Positions 1 to 7,145 of a stretch of 64,000 nt of DNA are shown piece by piece (within the stretch, counting starts at the first letter, position 1; each line of letters begins with the position of its first letter). Both the position numbers and the translations under genes were made by a program. Source of the stretch: an uncultured Oscillospiraceae bacterium (GTDB lineage Bacteria > Bacillota > Clostridia > Oscillospirales > Oscillospiraceae); the NCBI GenBank assembly GCA_934591845.1, contig CAKTPO010000007.1, forward strand, positions 26,797 through 90,796, written 5' to 3'. The notes below the pieces were generated by a model. That model had not been told where the DNA came from and made no database searches. It saw nothing but the letters and a program-made list of their open reading frames with translations.

Positions 1-862
1 CAACTCTGTCCGCGCTGCCATTGAGGAAAAGCTGGAACAGCGGAAGCAGACCATCCATGCCGCTGCCCTGGAAGCCAAGCTGGCTGCCGAGGCCATTGAC
101 GTGACCATTCCCGGAGAGCAGTTTACCGTCGGCCACCAGCACCCCATGAACCAGGTGCTGCAGGAAATCAAGGATGCCTTTGTGGGCATGGGCTATACGG
201 TCTACGAAGCCCCGGAGGTGGAGTTGGCGGACTACAACTTCACCAAGCTGAACATTGAAGAGGGCCACCCCTCCCGGGACCGCAGTGACACCTTCTATTT
301 CACCGATGACGATTCCGTGCTTCTGCGCACCCAGACCAGCCCCATGCAGATCCGCTACATGGAGACCCATGAGCCCCCCATCTGCATGCTGGCCCCCGGA
401 CGGGTGTTCCGGAAAGATGAAGCCGATGCCACCCATTCCCCCATGTTCCATCAGATTGAGGGCCTGGTGGTGGCCGAGGACATCACCATGGGCGATTTGA
501 AAGGTGCGCTTATCGCCATTTTGCGGAAAGTCTACGGCGAGACCGCCGAAACCCGGTTCCGTCCCCACCACTTCCCCTTTACCGAACCCAGCTGTGAAAT
601 GGACATGCAGTGCCACAAGTGCCACGGCACCGGCGAAATCGACGGTCAGACCTGCTCCACCTGCCACGGTGAGGGCTGGATCGAGGTGCTGGGTGCCGGT
701 ATGGTCCACCCCAAGGTCCTGGAAAACTGCGGCATTGATTCGGAGAAGTACACCGGCTTTGCCTTTGGCATGGGCCTGGAACGGATGGCCATGGGCCAGC
801 TGAAAATCAACGACCTGCGTCTGATTTTCGATAATGACGTTCGGTTCCTGAACCAGTTCTGA
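1..862 (+). CDS. pheS: Phenylalanyl-tRNA synthetase alpha subunit (3' part)
   Basis: Alpha subunit of the cytosolic alpha2-beta2 enzyme that charges tRNA-Phe. Only the C-terminal 286 residues are present: the frame is open from base 2 with no start, so the gene begins upstream of the window. The class II catalytic core is visible, with the motif 2 region FRKDEADATHSPMFHQIEG and motif 3 GFAFGMGLERMAM near the end. Between them lies a two-CxxC knuckle (CHKCHGTG and CSTCHGEG), a zinc-ribbon-like insertion resembling the Cys-rich insert of many Firmicutes PheS. It ends 13 bases before pheT, whose ribosome site starts right after the stop, so the two are co-transcribed. Confidence 0.97.
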   Translation, partial: NSVRAAIEEKLEQRKQTIHAAALEAKLAAEAIDVTIPGEQFTVGHQHPMNQVLQEIKDAFVGMGYTVYEAPEVELADYNFTKLNIEEGHPSRDRSDTFYFTDDDSVLLRTQTSPMQIRYMETHEPPICMLAPGRVFRKDEADATHSPMFHQIEGLVVAEDITMGDLKGALIAILRKVYGETAETRFRPHHFPFTEPSCEMDMQCHKCHGTGEIDGQTCSTCHGEGWIEVLGAGMVHPKVLENCGIDSEKYTGFAFGMGLERMAMGQLKINDLRLIFDNDVRFLNQF

Positions 863-875
863 GGAGGGAAAAACA

Positions 876-3263
876 ATGAAACTGAACAGAAAATGGATCA
901 ATGAGGACTTCGTGGACCTGCACGAGGTTTCCGATAAAGAATTTGTAGAGCGACTGACGGTGTTCGGCCAAAAGGTGGAAACCTGGGAGCGGATGGATGC
1001 CGAAATCAAGAATGTGGTGGTGGGCAGAGTCCTCTCCATGGTGCGCCACCCCAATTCTGACCATATGTTCATCTGCCAGGTGGACGTGGGCCGGGAGGAG
1101 CCGGAGCAGATCGTTACCGGTGCCCAGAACGTCCATGAGGGAGACCTGGTGCCGGTGGCCCTGCACAATTCCTACCTGCCCGGCGGCGTTCACATCACCA
1201 AGGGCAAGCTCCGTGGGGAAAAGTCCAACGGCATGCTCTGCTCCTTTGAAGAACTGGGCCTGACCCAGAATGATCTGCCCGGTGTGTTTGCCGACGGCAT
1301 CTGGATTTTGAATGACGAGGACTGCAAGCCCGGCGACGATATCAATCCCATCATCGGCAACGATGACACCGTGGTGGACTTTGAAATCACCAACAACCGC
1401 CCGGACTGCTACTCCATCATCGGCCTGGCCCGGGAGACTGCCGCCGCTTTCGGCAAGCCCCTGCGGCACCATGAGCCTGTAGTCCACGGCTCCGAAGCCG
1501 GTTCCATTTTTGAGCATCTGGATGTAGAAGTTCCGGCGGAGAACCTTTGCAACCGCTACACCTCCCGGATGGTTGCCAATGTGAAGATCGGGCCAAGCCC
1601 CAAGTGGCTGCGGCAGCGGCTGCGAGCCAACGGCGTCCGTCCCATCAACAACATTGTGGACATCACCAACTATGTGATGCTGGAATACGGCCAGCCCATG
1701 CACGCCTTTGACTACCGCTATGTCTCCTCCGGGAAAATCGTGGTTCGGGAAGCCCAGGAGGGCGAGTCCATGACCACCCTGGAAGGCACCCAGCGGGAAC
1801 TGAAACCCGGTATGCTGGTGATCGCCGATGAAACAAAGCCCATTGGCCTGGCTGGCATCATGGGCGGCCTCAACAGTGAAATCCGGGAAGACACCACCAT
1901 GGTGGTCTTCGAGTCCGCCAACTTTAACGGCACCTCCATCCGCCAGACCGCCCTGGCCCTGGGTATGCGTACCGAAGCTTCCGGCAAGTTTGAAAAGAAC
2001 CTGGACCCCATGCTGACGGTTCCCGCCGTCCAGCGGGCCTGTGAGCTGGTGGAACTGCTTCAGTGCGGCGACGTGCTGGACGGCATGATCGATGTGATCA
2101 ACCACGTACCCCAGCCCAGAACCATTCCCCTGGAGCCGGAGAAAATCAACAAGCTCCTGGGTACCAAAATCTCCAAAGAGGAGATGGTCAAGTATCTGGA
2201 ACTGCTGGAAGTGCCGGTGGTGGGCGATACAGTCCAGGTACCCTCTTTCCGCCCGGATCTGGTGCGGATGGTGGACATTGCCGAGGAGGTGGGCCGTTCC
2301 TACGGCTACAACGAGATCCCCGTGACCCAGTTCCGTACCGCCACCCACGGGGGCTATTCCAGAGAAATGAAGCTGGAAGTCAAGACCGGCACCCTCTGCC
2401 GGGCCATGGGCTACAGCGAAATCATCACCTATTCTTTCACCTCTCCCACTGTTTTTGACCAGATCCGCATTCCCGCCGACTCCCCCCTGCGCAATGTCCT
2501 GCGCATCCAGAACCCCCTGGGTGAGGATACCTCCATTATGCGGACCGTGGCTTTGCCCTCCATGCTGGAAATTCTCTCCCGGAACAATGCCTACCACAAC
2601 AAGGCAGCCAAGCTCTATGAAATCGCCACGGTGTATCTACCCCGGGAGGGCCAGGTCCTGCCGGAGGAGCCCAAGAAGCTGGTGCTGGGTACCTATGGCA
2701 CCACCGAGACCTTTTTCACCTTGAAAGGCGAGCTGGAAGCCATCTTCTCCGGCCTGCGGATGAAGAAAGCGGAGTATACCGCAGAAAAGAACGACCCCAG
2801 CTACCATCCCGGCCGCTGCGCCAGAATCACCGTAGACGGTGTGGACATTGGCGTTATGGGTCAGGTCCACCCCCTGGTTGCCGCCAACTACGGCATGGAT
2901 TCCGAAGTGTTCTGCGCCGAGCTGGATCTCACCAAAATGATGGGTCTGCTGCTGCCGGAGCCTACCTATGTCCCCCTGCCCAAGTACCCCGCCGTCAGCC
3001 GGGACCTGGCAATCGTCTGTGACGAAGAGGTAACGGTTGCCCAGGCCGAAAAGGTCATTGCCGCTGCCGCCGGGAAGCTGCTGCGTGATGTCAAGCTCTT
3101 TGACATTTACCGGGGCGTGGGTGTCCCCGCCGGCAAAAAGAGTATGGCCTTCTCCCTGGAACTCCGTGCCGACGACCGGACACTGACCGACAGCGACTCC
3201 GAGTCCGTCACCTCCAAGGTCCTGAAAGACCTGGAAGACCAACTGGGTGCAACCCTGCGGTAA
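876..3263 (+). CDS. pheT: Phenylalanyl-tRNA synthetase beta subunit
   Basis: Beta subunit (795 residues, normal length) of the phenylalanyl-tRNA synthetase, responsible for tRNA-Phe binding and editing of mischarged tyrosine. Domains in order, positions approximate: an EMAP/OB tRNA-binding domain (40-150), the B3/B4 editing domain (210-390; NNRPDCYSIIGLARE and MHAFDY are recognisable), B5 (400-475), the catalytic-like core (480-690) and a C-terminal FDX-ACB anticodon-binding domain beginning near YVPLPKYPAVSRDLA. The start follows a gaggaggg ribosome site. A hairpin about 25 bases after the stop may end the pheST transcript. Confidence 0.98.
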   Translation: MKLNRKWINEDFVDLHEVSDKEFVERLTVFGQKVETWERMDAEIKNVVVGRVLSMVRHPNSDHMFICQVDVGREEPEQIVTGAQNVHEGDLVPVALHNSYLPGGVHITKGKLRGEKSNGMLCSFEELGLTQNDLPGVFADGIWILNDEDCKPGDDINPIIGNDDTVVDFEITNNRPDCYSIIGLARETAAAFGKPLRHHEPVVHGSEAGSIFEHLDVEVPAENLCNRYTSRMVANVKIGPSPKWLRQRLRANGVRPINNIVDITNYVMLEYGQPMHAFDYRYVSSGKIVVREAQEGESMTTLEGTQRELKPGMLVIADETKPIGLAGIMGGLNSEIREDTTMVVFESANFNGTSIRQTALALGMRTEASGKFEKNLDPMLTVPAVQRACELVELLQCGDVLDGMIDVINHVPQPRTIPLEPEKINKLLGTKISKEEMVKYLELLEVPVVGDTVQVPSFRPDLVRMVDIAEEVGRSYGYNEIPVTQFRTATHGGYSREMKLEVKTGTLCRAMGYSEIITYSFTSPTVFDQIRIPADSPLRNVLRIQNPLGEDTSIMRTVALPSMLEILSRNNAYHNKAAKLYEIATVYLPREGQVLPEEPKKLVLGTYGTTETFFTLKGELEAIFSGLRMKKAEYTAEKNDPSYHPGRCARITVDGVDIGVMGQVHPLVAANYGMDSEVFCAELDLTKMMGLLLPEPTYVPLPKYPAVSRDLAIVCDEEVTVAQAEKVIAAAAGKLLRDVKLFDIYRGVGVPAGKKSMAFSLELRADDRTLTDSDSESVTSKVLKDLEDQLGATLR

Positions 3264-3288
3264 AGAAATCTGTTCCCCTAAATAACCT

Positions 3289-3321
3289 GCCCCCTGGCCG
3301 CATAGACTGTGGCCAGGGGGC
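3289..3321. repeat. Perfect 11-bp hairpin after pheT, shared with 8720-8756
   Basis: An inverted repeat (gccccctggcc / ggccagggggc) encloses the 11-nt loop gcatagactgt. The stem core and whole loop recur identically at 8720-8756. It is followed by cgttgcc rather than a T-run, so it is a poor intrinsic terminator on the plus strand, though its place after pheT suggests transcript 3'-end formation. It looks like a copy of a dispersed hairpin family. Confidence 0.7.
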
Positions 3322-3428
3322 GTTGCCTTGCCCTGTGCTTTTATACTGGGGGATACCCGTCAAATTGGTGGGGCAGGGCGTTTGTAAATCCTGCACTTTG
3401 CAGGCTGTCGCTTTTGAAGAATGTTTTG

Positions 3429-3434
3429 TATAAT
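3429..3434 (+). promoter_or_regulatory. Probable -10 element for the 70-aa protein gene
   Basis: A consensus TATAAT lies 34 bases before the start codon at 3468. No convincing -35 is seen 16-18 bases upstream, so the promoter call rests on the -10 alone. Confidence 0.4.
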
Positions 3435-3467
3435 ATGACCAGAATCAGAAACAGGAGGTAAACAATT

Positions 3468-3680
3468 ATGGCATTCTCTCTCGACAGCAAGGTAAAGGAC
3501 ATTCTGAAGAATCCGGCAGCGGCAGCGGTTCTGGATAAGTACAGCCCCGATGCTTCCAAGAATCCCCAGATGAAGCTGGTTGGCGGCCTGACCCTGCGGA
3601 AGCTGGCGTCTTTCCCCCAGTCCGCATTCCTGAAACCCCACCTGGAAGCCCTGGAAAAAGAACTACAGGCAATTGAATAA
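3468..3680 (+). CDS. Small conserved protein (70 aa), unknown function
   Basis: A 70-residue soluble protein with no signal peptide or membrane segment, preceded by an aggagg ribosome site (caggaggtaaacaatt). Its pattern (LDSKVKDILKNPAAAAVLDK, then GGLTLRKLASFP) resembles small alpha-helical modules I recall at the C-termini of some Firmicutes glycosidases and esterases; here it stands alone. That resemblance is from memory and weak. It is monocistronic, with its own -10 and a strong hairpin just after the stop. Complete and in good codon context, so likely real; function unknown. Confidence 0.75.
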   Translation: MAFSLDSKVKDILKNPAAAAVLDKYSPDASKNPQMKLVGGLTLRKLASFPQSAFLKPHLEALEKELQAIE

Positions 3681-3689
3681 CACTTCAAA

Positions 3690-3720
3690 AGAAGCGGCTC
3701 CCGAATCGGAAGCCGCTTCT
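3690..3720. terminator. Hairpin terminator after the 70-aa protein gene
   Basis: A 10-bp stem (agaagcggct / agccgcttct) begins 10 bases after the stop codon. It has an A-rich flank on its left and a moderately T-rich one on its right, so it could also serve minus-strand transcripts arriving from the dehydrogenase operon. Confidence 0.75.
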
Positions 3721-3740
3721 GACTGTTATTTCCTTAGTTT

Positions 3741-3863
3741 TCAGATCTGTGGGACAAAGATCCCGGCGTTCTGACCGCCGTCGGCAAGAATGTCTACGCC
3801 GCTGATGTACCCGGCACCGGCAGAACACAGGAACGCCGTCAGTGCACCCATTTCATTAGGCAG
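3741..3863 (-). pseudogene. C-terminal relic of a second short-chain dehydrogenase
   Basis: Read on the minus strand, this stretch encodes about 40 residues ending in a stop at 3741: PNEMGALTAFLCSAGAGYIS, then GVDILADGGQNAGIFVPQI. That is the classic C-terminal pattern of SDR proteins (E-x-G-x-L-x-FL-x-S ... Y-I-x-G ... D-G-G). The neighbouring intact SDR (3890-4651) ends in the homologous EDLADAILFLASD...VNGEELKCDGG, but the two sequences are clearly different. There is no start or Rossmann half; the fragment begins exactly at a perfect hairpin (3859-3882). It is therefore the tail of a lost SDR paralogue or of a tandem duplicate. Confidence 0.75.
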
Positions 3864-3882
3864 CCCCCGCAAGGGGGCTGCC
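3859..3882 (-). terminator. Perfect 10-bp hairpin with GCAA-type tetraloop
   Basis: ggcagccccc - gcaa - gggggctgcc, lying 8 bases beyond the stop of the SDR gene at 3890. It is likely the 3' end hairpin of the minus-strand operon, although it lacks a clear U-tract. It also marks the exact border of the SDR relic at 3741-3863. Confidence 0.65.
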
Positions 3883-3889
3883 CGGGACG

Positions 3890-4651
3890 TTAGAAACAGG
3901 TCCAGCCGCCGTCACACTTGAGTTCTTCACCGTTGACGTAGCGGGACTGGTCACTGGCCAGGAACAAAATGGCATCTGCCAGATCCTCCGGCATGGCAAG
4001 CTCCCCGGAGAAGTCCAGAAGCTTGCTGGTTCTGCCAAATCCAAATTCATCGGAGGGCGGCATGACCAGGGGAATATCGGTCACCACGCCGCCGGGAGAC
4101 AGGGCGTTGCAGCGAATGCCCTGCTCCATGTACATAAATGCCGTGTTTTTGGTAGCCGCCAGCACGGCCCCCTTACTGGCGCAATAGGCCGCGCCGGAGG
4201 TCTGATGGGTGGCTCCTACGGAGCAGATGTTGACGATCACACCGCCGTCCCCCTGGGCAAGGTACTGCCTGCATTCCTCCCGCATTCCGTACATCAGCCC
4301 AAAGGTGTTGACCCGGAATGTCTCATGCAGCATTTCGTCTGACAAATCGGCAATGGCAGTGTTGTCATCCATGATACCGGCACCGTTGACGGCGGCATCC
4401 AGCCGACCAAAAGTCTCCACTGCCTTTTGAACCATGCCAACAGCTGTGGCGGGGTCACCCACGTCTCCGGCATACCAGACCATGGCACCGGGCATCCCTT
4501 TGCATTCCTCGGCCAGCTCCTTCAGCCGTTCTTCCCGGCGGGCAACTGCCACCACTTTGGCTCCCTCCTGGCAGAAAAGGGTCGCTGTGGCTCTGCCGAT
4601 ACCGGCGGAAGCACCGGTGACGATGCAGACCTTTCCGTCCATTCTACCCAT
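3890..4651 (-). CDS. Short-chain dehydrogenase/reductase (SDR)
   Basis: A 253-residue classical SDR, the normal size. The cofactor-binding TGASAGIGRA motif is at residues 12-21, the usual NNAG is NGAG, the catalytic Ser is in NICSVG and the Tyr-x3-Lys is YCASK; the C-terminus ends with the FLASD...GEELKCDGG signature. It should oxidise an alcohol or reduce a ketone with NAD(P); the substrate cannot be read from sequence. It is the last gene of a three-gene operon, 12 bases after the GcvT-fold gene, so it probably acts on a substrate or product of that enzyme. Confidence 0.93.
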   Translation of the reverse strand: MGRMDGKVCIVTGASAGIGRATATLFCQEGAKVVAVARREERLKELAEECKGMPGAMVWYAGDVGDPATAVGMVQKAVETFGRLDAAVNGAGIMDDNTAIADLSDEMLHETFRVNTFGLMYGMREECRQYLAQGDGGVIVNICSVGATHQTSGAAYCASKGAVLAATKNTAFMYMEQGIRCNALSPGGVVTDIPLVMPPSDEFGFGRTSKLLDFSGELAMPEDLADAILFLASDQSRYVNGEELKCDGGWTCF

Positions 4652-4663
4652 AAATTTCCCTCC

Positions 4664-5653
4664 TCAACAAAAAACCTTGCCGACGACCACCGCCGGAGAA
4701 TCATTGCAGCCCACGGTCAGTTCCGCACCGTCGGGGACATCCGCCCGGACTGTGGCAAAACCGATATTCTTTTCCACGGTGTAACCGTAGATGGTCTGGG
4801 CGCAGCGGCCCACCTCCACGCCATACCAGTACACCCGCTCCCAGATGGAAATGTCCTCTGTGGATTCCCGGGAGAATTCCAGACCCACCATCCGGTATTT
4901 GGGGTGGGCTTTCCGTTCCAGGGCGGCCTCCTTGCCGATGAAGTCTTTCTCCGTGGCTACAGCCCAGCCCAGGCCGCATTCGTAGGGACTCAGGTGCTTG
5001 AAGTCCTGTTTCAGGGCGAAGCCTTTCTCCATGGGAATGGAGCGGACATAGACCTCCAGGGTTTGCAGTTCCCGGCCACCAACACTTTCCACGGCTTTCA
5101 AAGCGGCATCGTGGATGGCCTGACTCTGGTCAAAGGCGGCGTAAATCTCATAGCCGTTTTCCCCGGTGAAGCCGGAGCGGTGGATATAAACGGGAATATC
5201 CCCGATTTTTCTTTCACAGATGGCAAACCGTTTCAACTCGTCTACCGGCGCGTCCAGCAGGGCGTTCATGGCGTTCAGGCTGTCCGGGCCTTGCACGGCG
5301 TACATGTCCCAGTCATAGGTGATGATTTTCGCCTGAATGTCGGCGTTCCCCTTGTGCTTTTCAATCCAAGGCAGCAGCCGGGGACCGTACAGGTCCGAGA
5401 CCCAGTACAGGCCGTCAGCCATGTGCATGACGATCACATCGTCGATGATCTCTCCTAGTTCATCCAGGGAGGCGGTGTATTTGGACTTTCCCACTGGCAC
5501 CTTGGACAGGTCGCTGATGTAGATTTTTTGCAGCACCTCCAGGGCATCCTTACCGGTGATCTCCACCAGATCGTGGGTCCATCGATAGAAGCCAACGCCC
5601 TGACGGATGGCCATGGCATCGGCGCGGGCAACGGTATCTTCTTTAAACAGCAT
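4664..5653 (-). CDS. GcvT-fold (aminomethyltransferase/demethylase-like) protein
   Basis: A 329-residue protein of the folate-binding GcvT family, which transfers one-carbon units from a methylated or aminomethyl substrate to tetrahydrofolate. Recognisable features are DVIVMHMADGLYWV, the central YAVQGPDSLNAMNALL, GDIPVYIHRSGFTGENGYEI (the family's R-x-GYTGExGYEI) and the later PMEKGFALKQD / ECGLGWAV. No other glycine cleavage gene (gcvH, gcvP) is nearby, so a glycine cleavage role is unlikely. Relatives include THF-dependent aromatic O-demethylases (LigM, DesA) and dimethylsulfoniopropionate demethylase; a demethylase role is inferred. It is 14 bases from the upstream unknown gene and 12 from the SDR. 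Confidence 0.85.
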   Translation of the reverse strand: MLFKEDTVARADAMAIRQGVGFYRWTHDLVEITGKDALEVLQKIYISDLSKVPVGKSKYTASLDELGEIIDDVIVMHMADGLYWVSDLYGPRLLPWIEKHKGNADIQAKIITYDWDMYAVQGPDSLNAMNALLDAPVDELKRFAICERKIGDIPVYIHRSGFTGENGYEIYAAFDQSQAIHDAALKAVESVGGRELQTLEVYVRSIPMEKGFALKQDFKHLSPYECGLGWAVATEKDFIGKEAALERKAHPKYRMVGLEFSRESTEDISIWERVYWYGVEVGRCAQTIYGYTVEKNIGFATVRADVPDGAELTVGCNDSPAVVVGKVFC

Positions 5654-5667
5654 ATTCCGGCACCTCC

Positions 5668-6888
5668 TTACAGCATCCGCAGGTCTTCTTTGCGGATGAC
5701 CTTGATATACATTTCTTCTTCCTCCCGGTCCTCAATGACGCAGGACCACTCAGGGCTGACCAGGGTCTTGGCGGCACCGTTCCACTGGGCCTCGTAGGCA
5801 TCGATCAGTTCATCCAGCGGGGCCATTTCATAGCGGGCGGTGAAGTCTTCACTCTTGACCTTGATCCAGGTCTCGTCCTTGGTCCAGCGGACCATTTCGT
5901 AGGGGACCTGCTGCACATCCAGCATATAGCGGATATAGCCGCCCAGGAGCCGCCCATCGTTTTCATCCATCTCATGGGGAACGCCCAGGAAGCTCCGCAG
6001 ACCCTCCTTGGCAAAGGGGTCAATAAACTGATTCTTGCCCGCCGTGGCAAACACAATGCGGAATACCCGCAGGAACTCGTCTTCGTCAGGGGCCATGTCC
6101 TTAATGGCCATCATGGGGAACTGGATGGACCAGACCCATCCCATCTGGGCGACCCAGTGGTAGGCGGTTTCCAGAGAGGTCTCTTCTCCAAAATTCTGGG
6201 TATACTGGCCGTTGCGCAGGCACTGACCCTCTTTGACCATCCGCTCCCGGGGGGTGTCGTGGATGGGGTCTACCGGCTGCTGCATATGCTCCAGCCAGTT
6301 CTGCTTGGGTAGGCCGTACACATCCCGGCGTTCCGCAACCACCCGGCAATGTTTGTTTCCGCAGCCCCGGGCCTGACACATGTTCAGCGCCACCTCATTC
6401 TCCGTTCCTTTGGAGGAGGCCAGGTCAAAGTTGGCGGTGAACATGCTGGTGGTCATGTTGCAAAGCTCGCTGCCTACAATGTCCCAGGGGCAGGTATCCA
6501 GCTCCTTTTCCACCCGGTTCCGGGTGAATTGTACCACACGACCGGCCATATTCTCCCATTCGTCACCGGAGTCGCCGGTGATGCCCCCCAGCCAGCTGGA
6601 CTTTTCGCAAAGCTCCGGGATGTTGAAGGCTTCATAAAGAGCTTGGTTTACATAAGCCTTTTGGTCCTCCGGGGAACCGGCTACTGCCATATTCATCATA
6701 TTGGCAATGTCGCAGATGGCGGCGGTGCGCTTTTCCCAGCTTGGCTCAAAGATCCGCATGACCTGGAAGAGGTTGGCGGTCATGGCAGCGATTTGCCGGT
6801 TCAGCTGCCGATAGGCCTCTTCTTCCGTAATAAGCTTGCCCCAGGCGGTGGCGAAGCATTTTCTGGTATCCAGTTTTTCTTTCAGCAT
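5668..6888 (-). CDS. Unknown 406-aa protein, first gene of GcvT/SDR operon
   Basis: I do not recognise this protein. The start at 6888 follows taggaggcacacc. It is soluble (no signal peptide or membrane span), Trp- and Met-rich, with a central Cys cluster (MCQARGCGNKHCRVVAERR) reminiscent of metal- or ligand-sensing Cys patterns in V4R/XylR-N-like domains, but the likeness is weak. Conserved-looking blocks are WLGGITGDSGDEWENMAGRV, HWVAQMGWVWSIQFPMM and LLGGYIRYMLDVQQVPYEMV. As promoter-proximal gene of an operon with a GcvT-fold protein and an SDR, opposite a PucR-type regulator, it may bind the substrate or be the first enzyme. No function is claimed. Confidence 0.85.
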   Translation of the reverse strand: MLKEKLDTRKCFATAWGKLITEEEAYRQLNRQIAAMTANLFQVMRIFEPSWEKRTAAICDIANMMNMAVAGSPEDQKAYVNQALYEAFNIPELCEKSSWLGGITGDSGDEWENMAGRVVQFTRNRVEKELDTCPWDIVGSELCNMTTSMFTANFDLASSKGTENEVALNMCQARGCGNKHCRVVAERRDVYGLPKQNWLEHMQQPVDPIHDTPRERMVKEGQCLRNGQYTQNFGEETSLETAYHWVAQMGWVWSIQFPMMAIKDMAPDEDEFLRVFRIVFATAGKNQFIDPFAKEGLRSFLGVPHEMDENDGRLLGGYIRYMLDVQQVPYEMVRWTKDETWIKVKSEDFTARYEMAPLDELIDAYEAQWNGAAKTLVSPEWSCVIEDREEEEMYIKVIRKEDLRML

Positions 6889-6921
6889 GGTGTGCCTCCT
6901 AACTTCTTTTGCTGTAATTCC

Positions 6922-6971
6922 ATTATAGTGAAAAAACACCGAAGAGGGTATTCTACAAAAACGGTGTTTTT
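6922..6971 (-). promoter_or_regulatory. Candidate promoter of the GcvT operon with overlapping dyad
   Basis: On the minus strand a consensus TATAAT (6922-6927) lies 34 bases before the start at 6888, but the -35 region is poor. A 10-bp dyad (aaaaacaccg 6932-6941 / cggtgttttt 6962-6971) covers the spacer and -35. A good -10 with a bad -35 fits a promoter that needs an activator. Confidence 0.5.
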
Positions 6972-6983
6972 GCCCTCCCTGCA

Positions 6984-7080
6984 CCGTACAATTTGTATTC
7001 CACCAAACCATACAATTTATAGGGGCGGAATTTGTGGATATTTCCTATATAGAAAGAAACTCCCATACAAAATGTACGGG
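6984..7080. promoter_or_regulatory. Three operator-like repeats between divergent genes
   Basis: Three related imperfect palindromes with consensus CCRTACAAWWTRTA occur at 6984-7001 (ccgtacaatttgtattcc), 7008-7025 (ccatacaatttatagggg) and 7062-7080 (cccatacaaaatgtacggg, the most symmetrical). They lie upstream of both divergent promoters, about -77 and -101 from the inferred start of the catabolic operon and about -52 from that of the regulator gene. They are probable binding sites for the PucR-type regulator. Confidence 0.6.
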
Positions 7081-7087
7081 AGACGCC

Positions 7088-7116
7088 TTGACAGCATACC
7101 GGAGAAAAACTATAAT
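7088..7116 (+). promoter_or_regulatory. Consensus sigma-A promoter for the PucR-type regulator
   Basis: TTGACA (7088-7093), 17-bp spacer, TATAAT (7111-7116): a perfect match to the vegetative consensus, 30 bases before the regulator start at 7146. Confidence 0.9.
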
Positions 7117-7145
7117 AAGTCCAATCTTCTATGGGAGGCGGCTTT

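Noticed and set aside
807..2597. 596-codon open frame on the minus strand opposite pheT
   Set aside because: It is antisense to a certain gene; in GC-rich DNA with strong codon bias the mirror frame stays open. The composition (Gly/His/Gln-rich) is that of a shadow.
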